Shown one piece after another: positions 1-8,231 of a stretch of DNA of 54,681 nt. How positions within the stretch are numbered: the first letter of the stretch is position 1; every line of letters begins with the position of its first letter. The notes beneath the pieces were generated by a model. That model did no database searches and was not told the DNA's origin. It saw only the letters and a list, made by a program, of their open reading frames with translations. Where the stretch lies: the NCBI GenBank assembly GCA_040877545.1, contig JBBDNN010000101.1, positions 1 through 54,681 on the forward strand. The letters run 5' to 3'. The position numbers and the translations under genes are program-made. Origin of the DNA: Gracilimonas sp040877545 (GTDB lineage Bacteria; Bacteroidota; Rhodothermia; Balneolales; Balneolaceae).

Positions 1-54
1 TGAGGCCTCAACGGTTTTCAAGACCGCCGCATTCGACCACTCTGCCAGCTCTCC
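1..54 (-). tRNA. tRNA-Ser(UGA), 3' part outside the window
   Basis: The reverse complement of the first 54 bases reads as the 5' part of a serine tRNA. It shows the acceptor strand GGAGAGC, a D-arm with the TGGTCGAATGCGG pattern typical of long-variable-arm tRNAs, and the anticodon stem-loop GGTCTTGAAAACC with anticodon TGA, then the start of the variable arm. The rest runs off the left edge. The first G of the acceptor stem is also the last base of the atpG stop codon TAG, so the tRNA abuts the ATP synthase operon and could be cut out of its transcript. Confidence 0.9.
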
Positions 55-950
55 TAATTCTCCTCAAGTGCCTGTGCTCCGGATACAATTTCCGATATTT
101 CCGTGGTAATTGCGCTTTGTCGAGCTTGATTATATTTCAATCTTAACTCACGCTCTAAATCCTTCGCGTTTTCTGTAGCACTATCCATTGCCGTCATTCG
201 GGCACCTTGTTCGGATGCATTTGATTCAAGAACTGCTTTCCATAATTGCATGTTAAGATGCAATGGCAAGAGTTTCTCCAAAATGGCTTCAGAATTAGGC
301 TCGTAAAGGTAATCAATCGCTTGTTTAGATGCATTACCAGAATCGGCGGTAGCAATCTTTTCCGAGTCAATCGGTAACACTTTTTGCACTTTTTTATTTT
401 GTGTAATTACCGATTTAAACTCATTATAGGCAATGTATACTTCATCGTAGGTTCCTTTAACAAAGAGTTTAGAAGCTGCTTCCATTACCTCTGAAGTTGT
501 TTCATACACCAGGTTATCAAAGAATCCAGGAAATGAATCTACTACTTTATATTTTCTTTTCTTGAAATATGAAGTGGCTTTTTTTCCAATTGTTAAAACG
601 GAGAGAGTTTCATTCTCTACATAAGAAGAGAAATCCTTTTTGAGAACTATCTCTACTTCTTTGAACAGGTTATTATTAAAACCACCACATAAGCCACGGT
701 CAGATCCGATCACAATAAATAATACGTTTTTGATCTCTTCAGGAGAACGCATTATCGGGTTAGAATCACCACTATTGCCTACTAAACGTCCAGCCACCTC
801 TTCAATCTTTGAGGCATATGGGCGGGTTTCTGTCATTCGTTGCTGGGCTTTTCTTAACCTTGCAGCAGCTACCATCTTCATAGCTTTGGTAATCTGCTGC
901 ATGTTATTAACAGAACCTATCCGGTTGCGAATGTCTCGAAGGTTAGCCAT
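54..950 (-). CDS. atpG: ATP synthase gamma subunit
   Basis: Central rotor stalk of the F1 part of F1Fo ATP synthase, 298 residues. The N-terminus (MANLRDIRNRIGSV, then a QITKAMKMVAAARLRKAQ helix) and the C-terminal helix containing ARMTAMDSATENA and YNQARQSAITTEISEIV are diagnostic for gamma; the two helices form the coiled coil that turns inside the alpha/beta ring. The start codon lies 6 nt downstream of the atpA stop, and the stop codon shares a base with a tRNA-Ser. This is the last protein gene of the operon here: atpD and atpC, which often follow gamma, are absent. Confidence 0.97.
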   Translation of the reverse strand: MANLRDIRNRIGSVNNMQQITKAMKMVAAARLRKAQQRMTETRPYASKIEEVAGRLVGNSGDSNPIMRSPEEIKNVLFIVIGSDRGLCGGFNNNLFKEVEIVLKKDFSSYVENETLSVLTIGKKATSYFKKRKYKVVDSFPGFFDNLVYETTSEVMEAASKLFVKGTYDEVYIAYNEFKSVITQNKKVQKVLPIDSEKIATADSGNASKQAIDYLYEPNSEAILEKLLPLHLNMQLWKAVLESNASEQGARMTAMDSATENAKDLERELRLKYNQARQSAITTEISEIVSGAQALEEN

Positions 951-956
951 CGGTAA

Positions 957-2570
957 TTATCCTTCTGTAGCTAAAATTTGATTAATTACTGTCTTTGCTT
1001 CCTTGATGATTTTTTCACCAAAAGCATCATCAAGAACACCTTTATTTGCGAGTTCGCTCATTTCCTTTTCATACTTAATAAGAATGGTTTCAAGGAACTG
1101 ATCTTCAAATTCACGAATCTTGGTAACAGGGAGTTGGTCTAGCAATCCTTCATCATTTACTTTCAGTAATGCGATCTGTCGTTCTACCGGTAGAGGTTCA
1201 TATACATTTTGCTTCAATAGTTCTGCTGTTCTTTCTCCACGGCGAAGCTGAGCCTGTGTTGATGGATCTAAGTCAGAGCCAAATTTAGCAAAAGCTTCCA
1301 ACTCGCGATACTGGGCCAAATCAAGTTTTAGAGTACCTGATAATTTTTTCATGGATTTTACCTGGGCAGAACCACCTACTCGAGATACCGAAATACCTAC
1401 ATCAATTGCAGGGCGTATACCTGAGTTAAATAGATCAGTATCAAGAAAGATCTGTCCATCGGTAATGGAAATCACATTGGTTGGAATATATGCAGAAACA
1501 TCACCAGCCTGTGTTTCAATAATAGGAAGCGCAGTTAAAGATCCGCCACCTTTTACTTTAGGGAGTAATTCTTCGGGAATATTATTCATCTGAAGTGCAA
1601 CATCATCATCATTAATGATTTTGGCTGCCCGTTCCAATAATCGGCTGTGCAGGTAGAATACATCACCTGGATAAGCCTCCCGTCCCGGAGGTCGTTTCAA
1701 CAACAGAGAAAGCTCGCGATAGGCTACCGCTTGCTTTGAAAGGTCATCATAAATAACAAGAGCGTGTCGGCCAGTATCACGAAAGAATTCGCCAATTGCA
1801 GCACCTGCAAAAGGCGCAATATATCGCATCGGAGCTGTGGCACTTGCCGGAGCAGATACGATTACCGTGTAATCCATCGCCCCTTTTTCTTCCAGTACTT
1901 TTCTAATGCCAGCCACTGTAGAGCCTTTTTGCCCCACCGCTACATAAATACAAAAAACAGGCTTATCAGTTCCTTGAGTAGCTTTTTGATTGATGATGGT
2001 ATCAATCGCAACTGAGGTTTTCCCTGTTTGGCGATCACCAATAATAAGTTCACGTTGTCCACGGCCAATCGGGATTAATGAGTCAATAGATTTTAATCCT
2101 GTTTGGAGAGGTTCAGTTACCGGCTCACGGTATATAACACCGGGTGCTTTTCGTTCGAGGGGAACTCTCACAGTCTCCCCTGTTATAGCTCCTTTACCAT
2201 CCAATGGATTACCAAGAGGATCAATAACTCGCCCTAAAACTCCATCACCTACATTCATAGATGCAATGGACTTGGTACGTTTTACGATATGGCCTTCTTC
2301 AACTGCACTGGATACACCAAAAAGAACGATACCAACATTATCTTCTTCGAGATTCAATACCATTCCGGTAATGATATTACCTCTGTCATCTTTTGATTCC
2401 GGTAATTCTACAAGTTCACCTGCCTGTACTTGTGAAAGACCATATACACGAGCAATGCCGTCACCTACTTCAAGTACGGTGCCCACATCATATACATCGG
2501 CTTCGCTTTCGAAACCTGAGAGTTGTTTTCGTAATATGGCTGAAACTTCGTCTGGTCTTACTTGACTCAT
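957..2570 (-). CDS. atpA: ATP synthase alpha subunit
   Basis: Non-catalytic nucleotide-binding subunit of the F1 hexamer, 537 residues, slightly longer than the usual ~505. The Walker A motif GDRQTGKT is at residues 178-185, followed by the YVAVGQKGSTVA segment and the SISDGQIF-like stretch (ISITDGQIFLDTDLF). The arginine-containing SRVGGSAQ segment expected near the catalytic interface is present. It lies between atpH (33-nt gap) and atpG (6-nt gap) and is surely co-transcribed with them. No anomalies were seen. Confidence 0.97.
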   Translation of the reverse strand: MSQVRPDEVSAILRKQLSGFESEADVYDVGTVLEVGDGIARVYGLSQVQAGELVELPESKDDRGNIITGMVLNLEEDNVGIVLFGVSSAVEEGHIVKRTKSIASMNVGDGVLGRVIDPLGNPLDGKGAITGETVRVPLERKAPGVIYREPVTEPLQTGLKSIDSLIPIGRGQRELIIGDRQTGKTSVAIDTIINQKATQGTDKPVFCIYVAVGQKGSTVAGIRKVLEEKGAMDYTVIVSAPASATAPMRYIAPFAGAAIGEFFRDTGRHALVIYDDLSKQAVAYRELSLLLKRPPGREAYPGDVFYLHSRLLERAAKIINDDDVALQMNNIPEELLPKVKGGGSLTALPIIETQAGDVSAYIPTNVISITDGQIFLDTDLFNSGIRPAIDVGISVSRVGGSAQVKSMKKLSGTLKLDLAQYRELEAFAKFGSDLDPSTQAQLRRGERTAELLKQNVYEPLPVERQIALLKVNDEGLLDQLPVTKIREFEDQFLETILIKYEKEMSELANKGVLDDAFGEKIIKEAKTVINQILATEG

Positions 2571-2602
2571 TTGTTTTGTTTAATTCTAAATCTGTTCAAA
2601 TT

Positions 2603-3151
2603 TTATAGTACTGCTGTTTCGAGGAACAAGTCTTCAAGCTGTTCTAATTTGTGCTTAATGGTACCGTCAATAACAGTATCATCGATTTTTACAGCCAATC
2701 CGCCTTTTAGCTCCGGCTGTACTTTCAAGTCGATATTAACCTGTTTTCCGGTGGTTTTTTCGAGAACTTGAGTGAGTTCTGCAAGTTGGTTTTCATCTAA
2801 AGCTTTAGCTACGCGAACTTCTACAGTAATAATACCAGCATATTCATTGTACTTTTCAATGAAGGCAATGGTAATCTCACCCAGTATATTTTCACGCCCT
2901 TTTTTTGCAATAAGTGTGATAAACTTATGCACCAGGTCGCTGACTTTATCACCAAAAATAGCTTCCAGTGCAGCCACCTTTTTCTCAGGTTTCACCATTG
3001 GGCTTTTTAGGAAAACAAGAAGGTCGCGAGAGCCTTCTATAGTATTCTTAATAAAAAGAATATCCTTCAATACTTGGTCTACTGATTTATTTTCATCAGC
3101 AAGTTCCAAAAGTGCGATAGCGTAACGATGCGCTGCTTTAGATACCAGCAT
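2603..3151 (-). CDS. atpH: ATP synthase delta subunit
   Basis: Peripheral-stalk subunit that ties the top of F1 to subunit b, 182 residues. The N-terminal helical domain begins with the family-like AAHRYAIALLELA, and the C-terminal domain carries the conserved VEVRVAKALDENQLAEL and KVQPELKGGLAVKIDDTVIDGTIKHKLEQL pattern (GG-x-x-x-x-x-GD-like turn, then a closing helix). It sits between atpF and atpA in the standard order. Length and motifs are normal. Confidence 0.95.
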   Translation of the reverse strand: MLVSKAAHRYAIALLELADENKSVDQVLKDILFIKNTIEGSRDLLVFLKSPMVKPEKKVAALEAIFGDKVSDLVHKFITLIAKKGRENILGEITIAFIEKYNEYAGIITVEVRVAKALDENQLAELTQVLEKTTGKQVNIDLKVQPELKGGLAVKIDDTVIDGTIKHKLEQLEDLFLETAVL

Positions 3152-3165
3152 GAACTATTTATTGG

Positions 3166-3687
3166 TTAATTTTTTGACAGGTCGGATAAAAAATTATCCA
3201 CCAGTTTTTTATTTTTTTCTTTATCAAGTTCAGAATCAATAATAACGGAAGCAGATTGCACTGCCAATTTTGCCACCTCGCTTCTTAACTCGAGTAAAGC
3301 TTGTTTCTTTTCCTGCTCGATGGAAGCCCTGGCTTGCTCTATTAATTTAGCCGCTTCCTCTTTTGACTTACTGATGCGTTCTGAACGTATCAATTCCGCT
3401 TGTTCTAAAGCTTCCTTACGTATTTGCTGAGCTTTGGCCTCGGCTTCACGAAGTGCCTTGTCATTGTCTTTGGAAACTTGCTCAGCTCTGGCTAACGCTT
3501 TCTGTGCAGATTCCAGCGAATCTTTGATTTTCGCTTCGCGATCTGTGAGTGCATTCATTATTGGAGGCACGGCGTACTTCATCATAACCCCGATAAATAC
3601 AATCATGGATACTAAAATCCACAATGCAAATCCGGGATTAAAAGAAAGTAAACTGTCTCCGCCTTGTAATAATAAAAGAAGAATCAT
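3166..3687 (-). CDS. atpF: ATP synthase b subunit
   Basis: Peripheral-stalk membrane subunit of Fo, 173 residues. One hydrophobic segment lies at about residues 14-38 (NPGFALWILVSMIVFIGVMM), followed by a conserved PPI and then a long charged, alanine-rich coiled coil (about residues 50-160), as expected for the dimeric b stalk. It starts 12 nt after atpE and ends 14 nt before atpH. It is a single b gene; no b' paralog is seen. Confidence 0.95.
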   Translation of the reverse strand: MILLLLLQGGDSLLSFNPGFALWILVSMIVFIGVMMKYAVPPIMNALTDREAKIKDSLESAQKALARAEQVSKDNDKALREAEAKAQQIRKEALEQAELIRSERISKSKEEAAKLIEQARASIEQEKKQALLELRSEVAKLAVQSASVIIDSELDKEKNKKLVDNFLSDLSKN

Positions 3688-3699
3688 CTTCTATACCCT

Positions 3700-3921
3700 T
3701 TATTGTCCGATTCCAAGAGCAAGCAAAATGCAGATAACCGCTCCAAGAAGGGCAACACCCTCAATAAAAGCTGCAGTCAAGATCATTGCGCCACGAATAT
3801 CTCCGGATGCTTCTGGTTGGCGTGCAATACTTTCTGTAGCTGCTTTACCAATCATTCCGATTCCGATTCCGGCACCAAGTGCTACGATTCCAGCTCCTAT
3901 ACCAGCTGCTAATAGTCCCAT
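3700..3921 (-). CDS. atpE: ATP synthase c subunit
   Basis: Proteolipid of the Fo rotor ring, 73 residues, a two-helix hairpin. Helix 1 has the glycine-packing pattern (ALGAGIGIGMIG), the polar loop is ARQPE (residues 33-37), and helix 2 carries the ion-binding carboxylate Glu54 in AAFIEGVALL. The residue after Glu54 is Gly, not the Ser of sodium-type c subunits, so a proton-driven ring is the likely reading. It lies between atpB and atpF. Confidence 0.96.
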   Translation of the reverse strand: MGLLAAGIGAGIVALGAGIGIGMIGKAATESIARQPEASGDIRGAMILTAAFIEGVALLGAVICILLALGIGQ

Positions 3922-3951
3922 GTTTTTTTGTTTTGTTTAGTTAGGATTGAA

Positions 3952-5007
3952 TTATGATTCTACTGAATGTTCAGTATAATATTGTTCTTCATCATGATGA
4001 ATATCTTCTGCCGCCATACCAATAAACACAGCAGAGAGAAGAGTGAAAATATAAGCCTGCAACAGACCTACAAAAACTTTTAAAGCATATAAAACTACGG
4101 TTAATAATACCGAAACTACACTAACTCCATAACCTGCAACTGATCCGAACAGGTCAGCAAAAATAAAGATTAAACCAAGAATGGCTATAATCATGATTTT
4201 GCCTGATAACATATTTGCAAAGAGCCTGATGGCAAGTGCAAATGGTTTGGTAAACATACCCAAAATTTCTACCGGAGTTAGAATAAATCTTACCCAGCCC
4301 GGCACGCCTGGAAACCAGAAAATATGCCCCCAGTAATCTTTTGTTCCACTAAATTGTGTAACAAAGAAGGTGATGATTGCCAATGTTGCGGTAACGGTTA
4401 AATCGGCCGTTGCTGTTGCAGCCCAGGGCAGCAGCCCAAATAAATTCATAAATGCGATACCCATAAACATGGTAAAAAGGAAAGGAACATATTTGTCACT
4501 TTTTGCATCATCTATATTGCCACGGGCTACATCATCACGGATAAATACAAAAAGGACTTCGAATAAGTTCTGCATAGCCCCTTTAGGCTCCACATCTCTT
4601 CCAACTCCAGCCTTGTACCGATTAGCCGCAGCTATTGTAATTAAAACAGCTAAACCCATTCCTAACCAGAAGTATATCAGGTGAGAAGTAATGGAAAAAT
4701 CTATTATGATTTTAGATCCATTTGTTGGTATTAAAGCATGATCAATTTCTTCAAAAGATCCTGACACTACCGCAGCATCAGTACTTGAATAAAACTCAAG
4801 ATTTTTCCCGCCCTCACTATCTTGCAAAAGAAAAATTTTAGGGAGAGGAATAGTTAAGCCGAAAAAAGCAAAATAATCGTGATCTACAACGGTGCCTATT
4901 ACGTCGAGTGGCGAGCCATCATCGCTTGGTTCTGCTGCAAAAATATTCGATGTGCTAATCGATAAAAATAAAAGAGTTAGGAAAACTCGACGCAGGGTCT
5001 GGGACAT
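3952..5007 (-). CDS. atpB: ATP synthase a subunit, with N-terminal extension
   Basis: Stator channel of Fo, 351 residues, well above the ~250-270 of most a subunits. The excess is N-terminal: a cleavable-looking signal peptide (residues 1-25, ending ..NIFAAEP) and a soluble segment of about 80 residues before the first membrane helix, a layout known in Bacteroidota and relatives. The essential arginine is Arg261 in ALAIRLFANMLSG. Five or six membrane helices follow. The C-terminus is acidic and His-rich (IHHDEEQYY). It is preceded by the AtpI-like gene with a 5-nt gap. Confidence 0.95.
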   Translation of the reverse strand: MSQTLRRVFLTLLFLSISTSNIFAAEPSDDGSPLDVIGTVVDHDYFAFFGLTIPLPKIFLLQDSEGGKNLEFYSSTDAAVVSGSFEEIDHALIPTNGSKIIIDFSITSHLIYFWLGMGLAVLITIAAANRYKAGVGRDVEPKGAMQNLFEVLFVFIRDDVARGNIDDAKSDKYVPFLFTMFMGIAFMNLFGLLPWAATATADLTVTATLAIITFFVTQFSGTKDYWGHIFWFPGVPGWVRFILTPVEILGMFTKPFALAIRLFANMLSGKIMIIAILGLIFIFADLFGSVAGYGVSVVSVLLTVVLYALKVFVGLLQAYIFTLLSAVFIGMAAEDIHHDEEQYYTEHSVES

Positions 5008-5012
5008 TGTCT

Positions 5013-5399
5013 TTAGTTACTGCTCTTTTGAAGAATTTTGTTGATAAAAATCATTTCCGTTACAGATTGGCAAAGATAGGAAATTATGAAACTAACTGTA
5101 AAGTAGATTTCATTTATTTTTGTCACTCCAATTAAAACAGCAAACAAAATTAGTATCAAAACAAAACGAATAGCTGTTGAAAAGAAAAACACGTTCATAA
5201 ACAAGGATGACTCTGCACCCCCAAAAGTATCTAAAACCCAGGCACTGCTAACTATGAAAACAGAACTCAAAAGTACCCCGGATAAAACTGCAACACCTAT
5301 AGATGTTCCTCCGGTAAAAAACAGGAGCGATAGTAAAATAAATACTCCTGATATAGATAAGATTTTTTTAAAAAGAATGGTTTTACCCTCACCTTTCAT
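5013..5399 (-). CDS. AtpI-like four-helix membrane protein of the atp operon
   Basis: A 128-residue hydrophobic protein with four predicted membrane helices, starting at about residues 12, 35, 70 and 98. Position (directly before atpB), size and topology match the poorly conserved subunit I (AtpI) family, proposed to help assemble the c-ring or feed Mg2+ in some bacteria. Sequence alone does not prove membership. The start codon overlaps the 3' end of the AtpZ-like gene by 11 nt, so translation is probably coupled. Confidence 0.75.
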   Translation of the reverse strand: MKGEGKTILFKKILSISGVFILLSLLFFTGGTSIGVAVLSGVLLSSVFIVSSAWVLDTFGGAESSLFMNVFFFSTAIRFVLILILFAVLIGVTKINEIYFTVSFIISYLCQSVTEMIFINKILQKSSN

Positions 5400-5610
5400 C
5401 TTTTCTGTTCAATTTTTTGGTCATCCTAATTATTGTAACAATAAAGAGAACCACTGCAAGAGCTATTCCCATTAATGTTAGCCACGGGAAAGTGTTGAAA
5501 TAATCATCCGCAAAATACCCCCCCAACACAGGACCAGCTATGGAAGCTGCAATTTCGACACCTAAGCCCAAATATTCTGCATATTTTTTTGGCAAGTAAG
5601 AATTGGCCAA
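5389..5610 (-). CDS. AtpZ/ATPase gene-1-like small membrane protein
   Basis: A 73-residue protein with two membrane helices. The segment YLGLGVEIAASIAGPVLGGYFADDYFNTFPWLTLMGIAL matches in spacing the family known as ATPase_gene1/AtpZ, where the E-I, G-Y-x-x-D and P-W/F positions recur; the segment is described rather than copied to database evidence. The predicted start is TTG, placed immediately after the bactofilin stop codon TAA with no spacer, which suggests translational coupling. With the next gene it would form an AtpZI-like pair. Confidence 0.8.
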   Translation of the reverse strand: MANSYLPKKYAEYLGLGVEIAASIAGPVLGGYFADDYFNTFPWLTLMGIALAVVLFIVTIIRMTKKLNRKDER

Positions 5611-6051
5611 TTAGGAGGCGCTTTTAACTTTCGTGTCGTTCACATAATCAGAGTCACTTTTATCTGAGAGTGATTTGGAATCAGTTCCCATCCGGCATGA
5701 ACCATTAATTTGGGCGCCTTCTTCTACAATTAAAGTTTTTGTATAGATGTTGCCGTCTATAATTGCACTTTCTCGTAAGGTGAGCTTATTTGAAACCTTA
5801 ACTTCTCCTTCTATCCTGCCAGCAATATCTGCGTCGGATGAAGTTACATTACCAACAATTTTACCATTTCCGGTAATAATTAATTTTCCTTTCGATTTTG
5901 CTTCACCTTCAATTATACCGGCTATTCTGATATCGGTTTGCGAGACAAGATTTCCTTTGAGCTTGGTTCCTTCACTCAAAATATTTACAGTGGGGGAATG
6001 GCTGGTATTTATATCTGACACGTTGTTACTGGTTTTTTTAGAATTTAGCAT
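5611..6051 (-). CDS. Bactofilin (polymer-forming cytoskeletal protein)
   Basis: A 146-residue protein with a disordered N-terminus (about 1-25), a central right-handed beta-helix (about 26-120) with repeated short strands (SEGTKLKGNLVS, RIAGIIEGEAKS, DIAGRIEGEVKV, AIIDGNIYTKTL) and a disordered charged tail. This is the bactofilin layout; such proteins polymerise without nucleotide and localise cell-wall enzymes. The gene lies directly after an M23 peptidase gene (9-nt gap), the pairing seen for CcmA/Csd-type systems that set cell shape, and it leads straight into the ATP synthase genes. Confidence 0.92.
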   Translation of the reverse strand: MLNSKKTSNNVSDINTSHSPTVNILSEGTKLKGNLVSQTDIRIAGIIEGEAKSKGKLIITGNGKIVGNVTSSDADIAGRIEGEVKVSNKLTLRESAIIDGNIYTKTLIVEEGAQINGSCRMGTDSKSLSDKSDSDYVNDTKVKSAS

Positions 6052-6060
6052 GATTTACCA

Positions 6061-6918
6061 TTATTTGATTAAATAAACTTCTGGGTTTTGAGGTACTCCA
6101 TTTTTCCAAATTTCAAAATGAAGATGCGGCCCCGTACTCAATACTCCCGTATTTCCAATTACCCCGAGAATATCTCCTTTTAATACCAGGTCGCCTTCCC
6201 TCTTATTTAATTTTGAAAGATGTTTATAGGTTGTTAAAACTCCTTCATTATGTTGGATGGATATTACATATCCATTGTTAATTGTCCAACTACTATTGAA
6301 AACTGATCCATCGGCAATATTTATTACCGGTTCATTATCTTTTGTGGCAATATCAAGCCCATAATGCTGCTCTTCGGGCATATACGTTCTGGTGAGGGAG
6401 CCTTGAACCGGAAATTTGGCAGGAAAAGCTGGCACAGATTTTAAGACATTTGAAAATAAGATTTCATTTTGGCTAATACGTTCGAAATTATCTGTTTCAT
6501 TAAAAATGATAAAATCGGAGTTTTGAAAGGGATCATTTAGGTCAAACACATTTTCGAATCGCTGATCCAAAGCAAGTGTAGTGTCAACACTCAGGCGAAT
6601 TATATTTTTCATCTCTCTGAACTGCATGTCTCTTTGCTGCAGCGAATCTTCAAGAGCAATGGTTTTTTTGGATATATCAAGAATCTGAGTTCGTATTTCG
6701 GCATCATCCGTGCTATATAATAAACCGCCCAAGGGTGTCAGCATAAAACCAAGAGCTACTAAAACAGCAAAAAACGTTGAGATACCCAAAATAACTGACA
6801 ATAGATTATTTGGATTTATTTTATAAGAATTATCTTCATCCGGCCGGGAATCATCCAGCAAAATTACCGTAATATCCTTTCGCCGTTGTTCAAATAATTT
6901 TTTTAGGAGATCAATCAT
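6061..6918 (-). CDS. M23 (LytM-type) peptidoglycan peptidase, membrane anchored
   Basis: A 285-residue protein with a cytoplasmic N-terminus, one membrane helix (about residues 38-62), a periplasmic coiled-coil stretch (about 75-120) and a C-terminal M23 domain. The zinc and catalytic residues are present: HYGLD (His185, Asp189), YKH (His233) and GPHLHFE (His265, His267), so the enzyme should be active as a D,D-endopeptidase. Together with the adjacent bactofilin it probably forms a localised wall-shaping module. It overlaps no neighbour; 30 nt separate it from the upstream GT4 gene. Confidence 0.93.
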   Translation of the reverse strand: MIDLLKKLFEQRRKDITVILLDDSRPDEDNSYKINPNNLLSVILGISTFFAVLVALGFMLTPLGGLLYSTDDAEIRTQILDISKKTIALEDSLQQRDMQFREMKNIIRLSVDTTLALDQRFENVFDLNDPFQNSDFIIFNETDNFERISQNEILFSNVLKSVPAFPAKFPVQGSLTRTYMPEEQHYGLDIATKDNEPVINIADGSVFNSSWTINNGYVISIQHNEGVLTTYKHLSKLNKREGDLVLKGDILGVIGNTGVLSTGPHLHFEIWKNGVPQNPEVYLIK

Positions 6919-6948
6919 GGGGGGCTAATTTACTGGAATAAGAACTAA

Positions 6949-8217
6949 TTATGGAACAGAAATTTCATTAAAAATTTTAACCAGCTTTTTTGTCAACTCT
7001 CTTCTATCAAAAGAAACAACAAATTTTTCTGAACATTTGGGCCAATCATCATTTTTATGGTGCTTTATAATTTCCCTTATTTGATGCTTTATGCCAGGGG
7101 TATCATAGGGATCGGCAATGAAGGATTTTCCGTATTTTTGAAGCAATTCTTTTGCACTTCCATCCGGAACAAGGCCTAAAATTGGTTTTTTTGTGGCAAA
7201 ATATTCGCTGGTCTTGCCCAGCGAAATAATTTCTTTGTTTTTCTTTTGCCCCACATTCAGCCATAAAACATCGGCCTGCATTAAATTTTGAACTGCTTTT
7301 TTATGGCTTAAATATCCGTAATCAACTGTCACATTTTCAAGATTCAGCTTACTGATTAACTTCTTGTGCTCAGTATTTAACCCCCCCTGGAAGTACAACT
7401 CTATCAGATCTTCGAGCACAGGATCTTCTTTCAACAGGGAATGCATTGCCAGCAAAAAAGAATCGGGGCGGCTATCCGGATAAAATGAACCACTATATAA
7501 AAACTTTAACTTATCCTTTCCTTTGACTTCACTTGAAACTTCAAAGTTAAAGTCATCAGGATCATATCCATGCCCAATTACTTCTACATTTTTTTTTGTC
7601 CTTGACTGTAAATTCCCAGCAATTTTGTCGTTTATGGTGATGATAGAATCAGCAAAACCTAAAGTTGCTGATTCTATCTTTTGCATACTTCTTTTGTGCC
7701 AAGGGGTAGGGTAATTTATGAGATGGCTGCCAAGCCAATCATCTCGCAGGTCCATAACTACCGGCAACCCCGTTTTTTGTTTCACCTGACTGGCTAACAT
7801 TAAATTACTGTACGGTGGTGCTGTTGAAAATATCAAGTCAATTTTTTCGGTTTCGATGAGTTCTAATGCTTTTTTCAAACCTGATTTTACCCATTTAACT
7901 TTGTTATCAGGCAGGTAGAAAAAAGAGGAGCACCATCTCAATATTTTAGCAAACTTATCAGATATGTTAACTTCTCTTTTTTGCTGACTAAGGCTATGGA
8001 AAGGAGTATTTCCTTCAACCCGATGTACTTCTATATTTAAGCTTTCGAGTTCCTCTTGAAGAGACTCATCAAATGTATGATAAGCGCCCGGTTCGGGACA
8101 AAGTACAATAGGATTCCACCCCTGTTCTCTCATGAATTTTATAAATTTAAGTGGGCGCTGAACCCCACTTCCACCCATTGGGGGGAAATAATAGACGATA
8201 AAGAGTAGATTTTTCAT
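6949..8217 (-). CDS. GT4-type glycosyltransferase
   Basis: A GT-B fold glycosyltransferase of about 422 residues. The N-terminus MKNLLFIVYYFPPMGGSGVQ has the classical GT4 start with a GGSG nucleotide-binding turn; the C-terminal half has the FLYSGSFYPDSRPD strand-loop and a late acidic/Gly segment. I chose the ATG at 8217; an in-frame TTG at 8226 would add three residues. Acceptor and sugar donor cannot be read. It lies 15 nt after guaB and 30 nt before the M23 gene, so it belongs to the housekeeping block rather than to the exopolysaccharide locus. Confidence 0.85.
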   Translation of the reverse strand: MKNLLFIVYYFPPMGGSGVQRPLKFIKFMREQGWNPIVLCPEPGAYHTFDESLQEELESLNIEVHRVEGNTPFHSLSQQKREVNISDKFAKILRWCSSFFYLPDNKVKWVKSGLKKALELIETEKIDLIFSTAPPYSNLMLASQVKQKTGLPVVMDLRDDWLGSHLINYPTPWHKRSMQKIESATLGFADSIITINDKIAGNLQSRTKKNVEVIGHGYDPDDFNFEVSSEVKGKDKLKFLYSGSFYPDSRPDSFLLAMHSLLKEDPVLEDLIELYFQGGLNTEHKKLISKLNLENVTVDYGYLSHKKAVQNLMQADVLWLNVGQKKNKEIISLGKTSEYFATKKPILGLVPDGSAKELLQKYGKSFIADPYDTPGIKHQIREIIKHHKNDDWPKCSEKFVVSFDRRELTKKLVKIFNEISVP

Positions 8218-8231
8218 TTTCGGCAAGCCGA

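Noticed and set aside
1990..2565. Plus-strand frame of 191 codons inside atpA
   Set aside because: Antisense shadow of a highly conserved gene, with no domain of its own.
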